Shown: positions 6,783 through 9,519 of the stretch, one piece after another
How the letters are laid out: every line of letters begins with the position of its first letter
Position numbering within the stretch: position 1 is the first letter of the stretch
Translations under genes and position numbers: made by a program
Origin: Oleispira sp964022115
GTDB taxonomy: Bacteria; Pseudomonadota; Gammaproteobacteria; Pseudomonadales; Oceanobacteraceae
DNA length: 9,519 bases
Direction of reading: 5' to 3'
Assembly: GCA_964022115.1 (NCBI GenBank)
Contig: CAXIBC010000105.1
Span: 1 to 9,519, forward strand
The notes under the pieces: model-generated
Seen by the model: the letters and a program-made list of their open reading frames with translations, nothing else
Databases searched by the model: none
What the model was told of the DNA's origin: nothing

Positions 6783-7639
6783 TCAGATCTTTTCTTGTTC
6801 TCGCTTGTCTCTTTCTTGCTCTGCCTATCTCGGCAGAGCAAAAATATTACACCTGGGTTGATGCCCAGGGAAATATTCATAATACCCTTATTACCCCCGA
6901 GAAAAGCGCTTCTGAGCAAACTGATGCTGAGCAAGAAGCTACTAATCCAGAAGCTACTAAGCAAAAAGATGCTGCAGGTATTAATCCTGATGACTATCCT
7001 AGTGAAGAGCAGTATCAGAAAAACCTAGAAAACAAACCTAATACTGAAAAACCTTTTTACACCTGGACTGATGCTGAAGGCATTATACGCAGCGAGGTTA
7101 AACCTGAGGTTGTGATAGAGTTTTCAGCAACGGAAATAGTCTATGACGTTGCTTTAGTTCCTCCTTTTCGCTTACCTGAGTATGTTCGTAATGGCATCTG
7201 TTGTGAGGCTTATGCTGAGCATTTTACGGCAGAAGTTGAGCCTAATGGCTCAGGAAGTTTTAAGGTGGATGATTCTCAAAAGGCCTTCAAAACTCAACAG
7301 GGTGAGGTTAATGCGGCGTATTTTTCTTTGGCTAAACTCAGCGCTAAAGAAATCGTTGTTATTAAGGCGTATCAAATCCCTAAAGACAGTGAATTTGAAT
7401 TAATTGCGCTGTCTGAATCGTTTAAGCCCTTGTATTTACAATCCAATATAAAAGGAATGTTTGTCCCTGAAACTTGGAAGGATGTAGCGTATAAAAAAGT
7501 GATGGTAGAATTATCGGATACTGAGGTTAAGCACCTGATTATTTTTATTAACGATCCTCAAGGAATTAAAGGTCATCAGAGTCGCGCAGAGGGCAGCTAT
7601 ACCGTCTCTGTTATTCGAGATACTTTGAATACTAAGTAA
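6692..7639 (+). CDS. Periplasmic DUF4124-repeat protein, MalM-like C-terminus (FilE-like)
   Basis: The ATG at 6692 is the only canonical start and gives 315 residues, but its first 30 codons lie inside the FadL-like gene. The natural protein probably begins at ATC 6782-6784, which overlaps the preceding TAA by one base. From there residues 1-18 are a textbook signal peptide (RSFLVLACLFLALPISA, then EQ). Numbered from 6782, two DUF4124-like segments follow, KYYTWVDAQGNIHNTL (21-36) and PFYTWTDAEGIIRSEV (91-106), separated by an acidic disordered linker. C140-C141 form an adjacent pair in NGICCEAY. The C-terminal part, about 178-285, is a beta-rich domain that by eye resembles MalM-type periplasmic domains. 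CAGGAA at 6677-6682 could serve the 6692 ATG. Fil clusters end with FilE in this place. Function unknown; a periplasmic partner of the two barrels is inference. Confidence 0.75.
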   Translation: MYGNQPLSRTGCKNQLYRRCGGYYLSDQVLIRSFLVLACLFLALPISAEQKYYTWVDAQGNIHNTLITPEKSASEQTDAEQEATNPEATKQKDAAGINPDDYPSEEQYQKNLENKPNTEKPFYTWTDAEGIIRSEVKPEVVIEFSATEIVYDVALVPPFRLPEYVRNGICCEAYAEHFTAEVEPNGSGSFKVDDSQKAFKTQQGEVNAAYFSLAKLSAKEIVVIKAYQIPKDSEFELIALSESFKPLYLQSNIKGMFVPETWKDVAYKKVMVELSDTEVKHLIIFINDPQGIKGHQSRAEGSYTVSVIRDTLNTK

Positions 7640-7647
7640 GTGAACCA

Positions 7648-8532
7648 TTGAAAAAGCAGCGTTTTATATTACAGCTGGGTGAGACAAGTCTCGCTTATAG
7701 CGTATACCAATCAAAGGGGTCGTTACCTTTGGCGCCAAGAAGAATTATGCTCTTGCATGGCGCTGGTGTGGCCGGTGAATTAACTTGGACCTTTATTGCT
7801 AATTACCTAGAGCACTGGGATGAAATATTAATCCCAGATTTATTGGGTATGGGGAATAGCTATTTTGAGTCGTCGGATAAACAGCCTTTTACTTTAGAAG
7901 ATATTAGCCAATCTTTGTTATCTTTGTTACGCCACTTATCTTGGCACGAGTTTGACCTGGTGGGTTACTCTTTAGGGGGCTTGGTCGCGTTAGAGCTTAA
8001 TCATGACGCGAGCATGGCATTGGATTTAAGCTCTGCCCCCAATTTTATTGTTAATAGTCTGTGCTTGATTGAACCTGCGTTATTTAGTGATCCGTCCCTT
8101 CAGGATGCGATGGAATTTAGGCAAGCTTTTATTCCCATTACTGAAAACATCAAAGCAGAACCCGAAGAATCTTCACATTTTATTGATTTTCTAGAGCTGG
8201 TTTCACCCAATCGAAAACGCAACCCTAAGATAGATCAGTTGGCAGTGCAGCGCTTGCAAGCTAGGCCTTTTGGTTTTGCTAATGCACTTGCATCGGTTTC
8301 TCATTACGCCGACGATTTGGATGAATATAAACTGGATAGCTTGATCTCGGTGATCCCACAAGGGGTCGGGATTATTGGTGGTTTGTCCAGTAAGGGGTTA
8401 TTTATGGCGCAAGATAACATTAGGCAGCAGCACAAGCACTGGCACATAGAAGTGCTGCCTGAGGCCGACCATAGCCTAGTCTATGTGCGACCTAAGCAGG
8501 TCGCACAGCTGATTAATACTTACCTTGCTTAA
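7648..8532 (+). CDS. Alpha/beta hydrolase
   Basis: A 294-residue alpha/beta-hydrolase-fold protein, no signal peptide, probably cytoplasmic. The oxyanion motif LLHGAG is at 35-40, the strand-turn PDLLGMGNS at 63-71, the nucleophile elbow GYSLGG at 106-111 (Ser108), and the catalytic-His region EADHSLVYV at 272-280 (His275). The usual acid after strand 7 is not evident: the place reads GIIGGLSSKGL (241-251). Glu142 in LIEPAL could serve instead. The substrate cannot be read from the sequence; ester or lipid hydrolysis is typical of the fold. The start is TTG 7648, just 8 bases after the DUF4124 gene, with only weak Shine-Dalgarno likeness in TAAGTGA (7637-7643); the next Met is at residue 34, inside the first core strand. 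Spacing suggests co-transcription with the upstream cluster, and it converges on ppsR with a 20-base gap. Confidence 0.85.
   Translation: MKKQRFILQLGETSLAYSVYQSKGSLPLAPRRIMLLHGAGVAGELTWTFIANYLEHWDEILIPDLLGMGNSYFESSDKQPFTLEDISQSLLSLLRHLSWHEFDLVGYSLGGLVALELNHDASMALDLSSAPNFIVNSLCLIEPALFSDPSLQDAMEFRQAFIPITENIKAEPEESSHFIDFLELVSPNRKRNPKIDQLAVQRLQARPFGFANALASVSHYADDLDEYKLDSLISVIPQGVGIIGGLSSKGLFMAQDNIRQQHKHWHIEVLPEADHSLVYVRPKQVAQLINTYLA
8484..8507. repeat. Perfect 9-bp hairpin at the 3' end of the hydrolase gene
   Basis: TGTGCGACC (8484-8492) pairs exactly with GGTCGCACA (8499-8507) around TAAGCA. It lies within the last 17 codons of the hydrolase and about 46 bases past the ppsR stop on the other strand. 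No T-run follows on either strand, so it is not a standard intrinsic terminator. It may slow polymerase or protect 3' ends of the two convergent transcripts, for which no other terminator is visible. Confidence 0.5.
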
Positions 8533-8552
8533 GTTTGTTTGGTTGCTATCGA

Positions 8553-9371
8553 TTAGTTAAACCGTCTTTGCAGGTTGGCTGCGGCCATTATTCGCGTCGA
8601 GATTTCTTCTACCGACGCGTCTGTGGTGGTGAGATAAGGAATGTTATTTTTCTCAAATAGCATTTCTACTTCATCCACTTCGTGGTAACACTGTTTTAAT
8701 GACGCGTAGCGGCTATTTGCTCGACGCTCGTTGCGGATGGCCGATAGTCTATCGGGGTCGATGGTGAGGCCAAATAATTTTTCTTTACGATCTTTTAAGC
8801 AGCTCGGTAATTTGAGCTCATCCATGTCATCTTCTGTTAATGGATAATTTGCCGCCTTGATACCAAATTGCATGGCTAAATACAGGCAGCTAGGGGTTTT
8901 TCCACTGCGGGAAACACCGACTAAGATAATATCAGCTTCATCGTAATAGCGTGTTCTGGCGCCATCATCGTTATCTAGTGCATAGTTAATGGCATCCATG
9001 CGCGCAACATAGCTATCACTTAGTGCACTTTGGTGAGATTTGCCGACGGTATAGGAAGATTTTTCCCCTAGCTCTCTTTCTAGTGGAGATAAGAAAGTTG
9101 AGAAGATATCGACTTTAAACGCTTGCGCTTGATCAATCACTTTGCGAATATTTTTATCAACTACGGTATCGATCACAATGGCAGTTTGGCCTGATTCTTT
9201 CTGCGCTTTGTTAATTTCATGCACGACGGTTTGAGCTTTTTCTTCGCTATCAATATAGGGCATAGTGATGCGCTCAAACTGGATGCTTTCAAATTGAGAT
9301 AGTAGACTATTGCCTAAAGTTTCGGCAGTTATGCCTGTGCCATCAGAAATAAAAAAAGCGTAACGTTTCAT
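8553..9371 (-). CDS. ppsR: PEP synthase regulatory kinase/pyrophosphorylase (PpsR, DUF299)
   Basis: A bifunctional cytoplasmic enzyme that inactivates phosphoenolpyruvate synthase by ADP-dependent phosphorylation of an active-site threonine and reactivates it by phosphate-dependent dephosphorylation. The 272-residue product is close to E. coli PpsR in length. It begins MKRYAFFISDGTGITAETLG, the family's N-terminal signature, carries the P-loop GVSRSGKTPSCLYLAMQFG at 152-170, and contains NYPLTEDDM at 175-183 and GLTIDPDRLSAIRNERR at 201-217. The frame stays open upstream to 9488, but those 39 residues overlap the divergent ppsA start and lack similarity to the family, so ATG 9371 is chosen; AGGA lies just upstream of it. 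Its target gene ppsA is divergent, 87 bases away, the usual arrangement in pseudomonads and relatives. Confidence 0.95.
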   Translation of the reverse strand: MKRYAFFISDGTGITAETLGNSLLSQFESIQFERITMPYIDSEEKAQTVVHEINKAQKESGQTAIVIDTVVDKNIRKVIDQAQAFKVDIFSTFLSPLERELGEKSSYTVGKSHQSALSDSYVARMDAINYALDNDDGARTRYYDEADIILVGVSRSGKTPSCLYLAMQFGIKAANYPLTEDDMDELKLPSCLKDRKEKLFGLTIDPDRLSAIRNERRANSRYASLKQCYHEVDEVEMLFEKNNIPYLTTTDASVEEISTRIMAAANLQRRFN

Positions 9372-9458
9372 AAGTCCTACTTGGTGGTAAAATGTTGTGA
9401 GCACGATTATATTAGTTACTAGCCAATATATGTCAGTATTTTTAATAGGAGAAGGGCT
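9372..9458. promoter_or_regulatory. Divergent ppsR-ppsA promoter region
   Basis: This 87-base AT-rich gap must serve both genes. TATATT at 9408-9413 and AATATAT near 9425-9431 are -10-like for the plus strand, but I find no correctly spaced -35 for either and make no firm promoter call. TGTGAGCACGATTATA at 9396-9411 has one CRP-like half-site only. Confidence 0.4.
9447..9451 (+). promoter_or_regulatory. RBS that decides the TTG start of ppsA
   Basis: AGGAG ends 7 bases before TTG 9459-9461, an optimal distance. It supports initiation at TTG, because no ATG or GTG follows in frame before the window ends. Confidence 0.7.
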
Positions 9459-9519
9459 TTGACACAGAATACGCTTTGGTTTGATCAAGTATCGATCAAT
9501 GATGTAGATAAAGTAGGTG
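9459..9519 (+). CDS. ppsA: Phosphoenolpyruvate synthase, N-terminal fragment
   Basis: Only the first 20 codons are in the window, reading MTQNTLWFDQVSINDVDKVG and continuing off the end. WFDQ..I.DVDKVG matches the conserved N-terminus of PpsA, where it precedes GGKNASLGEM in the ATP-binding domain. The enzyme makes PEP from pyruvate and ATP for gluconeogenesis. The identity is reinforced by divergent ppsR, whose product controls this enzyme. The start is TTG, with AGGAG 7 bases upstream. Confidence 0.85.
   Translation, partial: MTQNTLWFDQVSINDVDKVG

Noticed and set aside
6795..7403. Plus-strand Leu/Ser/Lys-rich frames inside the DUF4124 gene
   Set aside because: Out-of-frame readings of a well-supported gene, with skewed composition and no ribosome-binding site.
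9396..9411. CRP site between ppsR and ppsA
   Set aside because: Only one TGTGA half matches; the second half-site TTATA departs from TCACA.
9372..9488. N-terminal extension of PpsR to the ATG at 9488
   Set aside because: It would overlap the ppsA start and its RBS, and the PpsR family signature begins at MKRYAFFISDGTG (9371).

Overview
The window looks like chromosomal DNA of a free-living, probably marine gammaproteobacterium with moderately AT-leaning composition. The grounds are a proteobacterial-type PabB, a DUF299/PpsR regulator divergent from ppsA as in Pseudomonas and relatives, and a set of secreted and outer-membrane proteins whose order I associate with Acinetobacter and hydrocarbon-degrading marine genera. 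The genus is inference; no rRNA or other marker is present.

Layout. Positions 16-1410 (minus) encode PabB, the chorismate-aminating subunit for folate. A 332-bp intergenic region (1411-1742) follows, with a -10-like box for pabB and a perfect 10+4+10 inverted repeat. From 1743 to 7639 (plus) lie five consecutive genes for exported or envelope proteins: a DUF6160/FilA-like secreted protein, a stand-alone membrane-anchored C39-type cysteine peptidase, a small beta-barrel outer-membrane protein, a FadL/OmpP1-family outer-membrane channel, and a periplasmic DUF4124-type protein. A strong intrinsic terminator separates the first gene from the other four. An alpha/beta hydrolase (7648-8532) follows after 8 bp and may be co-transcribed. 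On the minus strand, PpsR (8553-9371) regulates PEP synthase, whose gene ppsA starts divergently at a TTG (9459) and runs off the window.

How the genes may work together. The five-gene block resembles the cluster named 'putative pilus system' Fil in Acinetobacter annotations (FilA, C39 peptidase FilB, FilC, FilD, FilE). Nothing visible here is a pilin, usher or secretion ATPase. Two outer-membrane barrels (one a hydrophobic-compound channel family), an abundant-looking secreted protein and a periplasmic-facing peptidase fit equally well with a surface system for hydrophobic substrates. That function is inference.

Several translation starts in the block are odd. The peptidase has either a GTG far from its Shine-Dalgarno or an upstream 16-codon ORF that would fuse to it after a +1 shift at GGGG. 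The FadL-like gene has its ribosome-binding site and ATG inside the loop of a perfect 10-bp hairpin. The DUF4124 gene has no canonical start where its signal peptide begins, only an ATC overlapping the preceding TAA. These starts, and the undercharacterised cluster itself, are the main points of interest.
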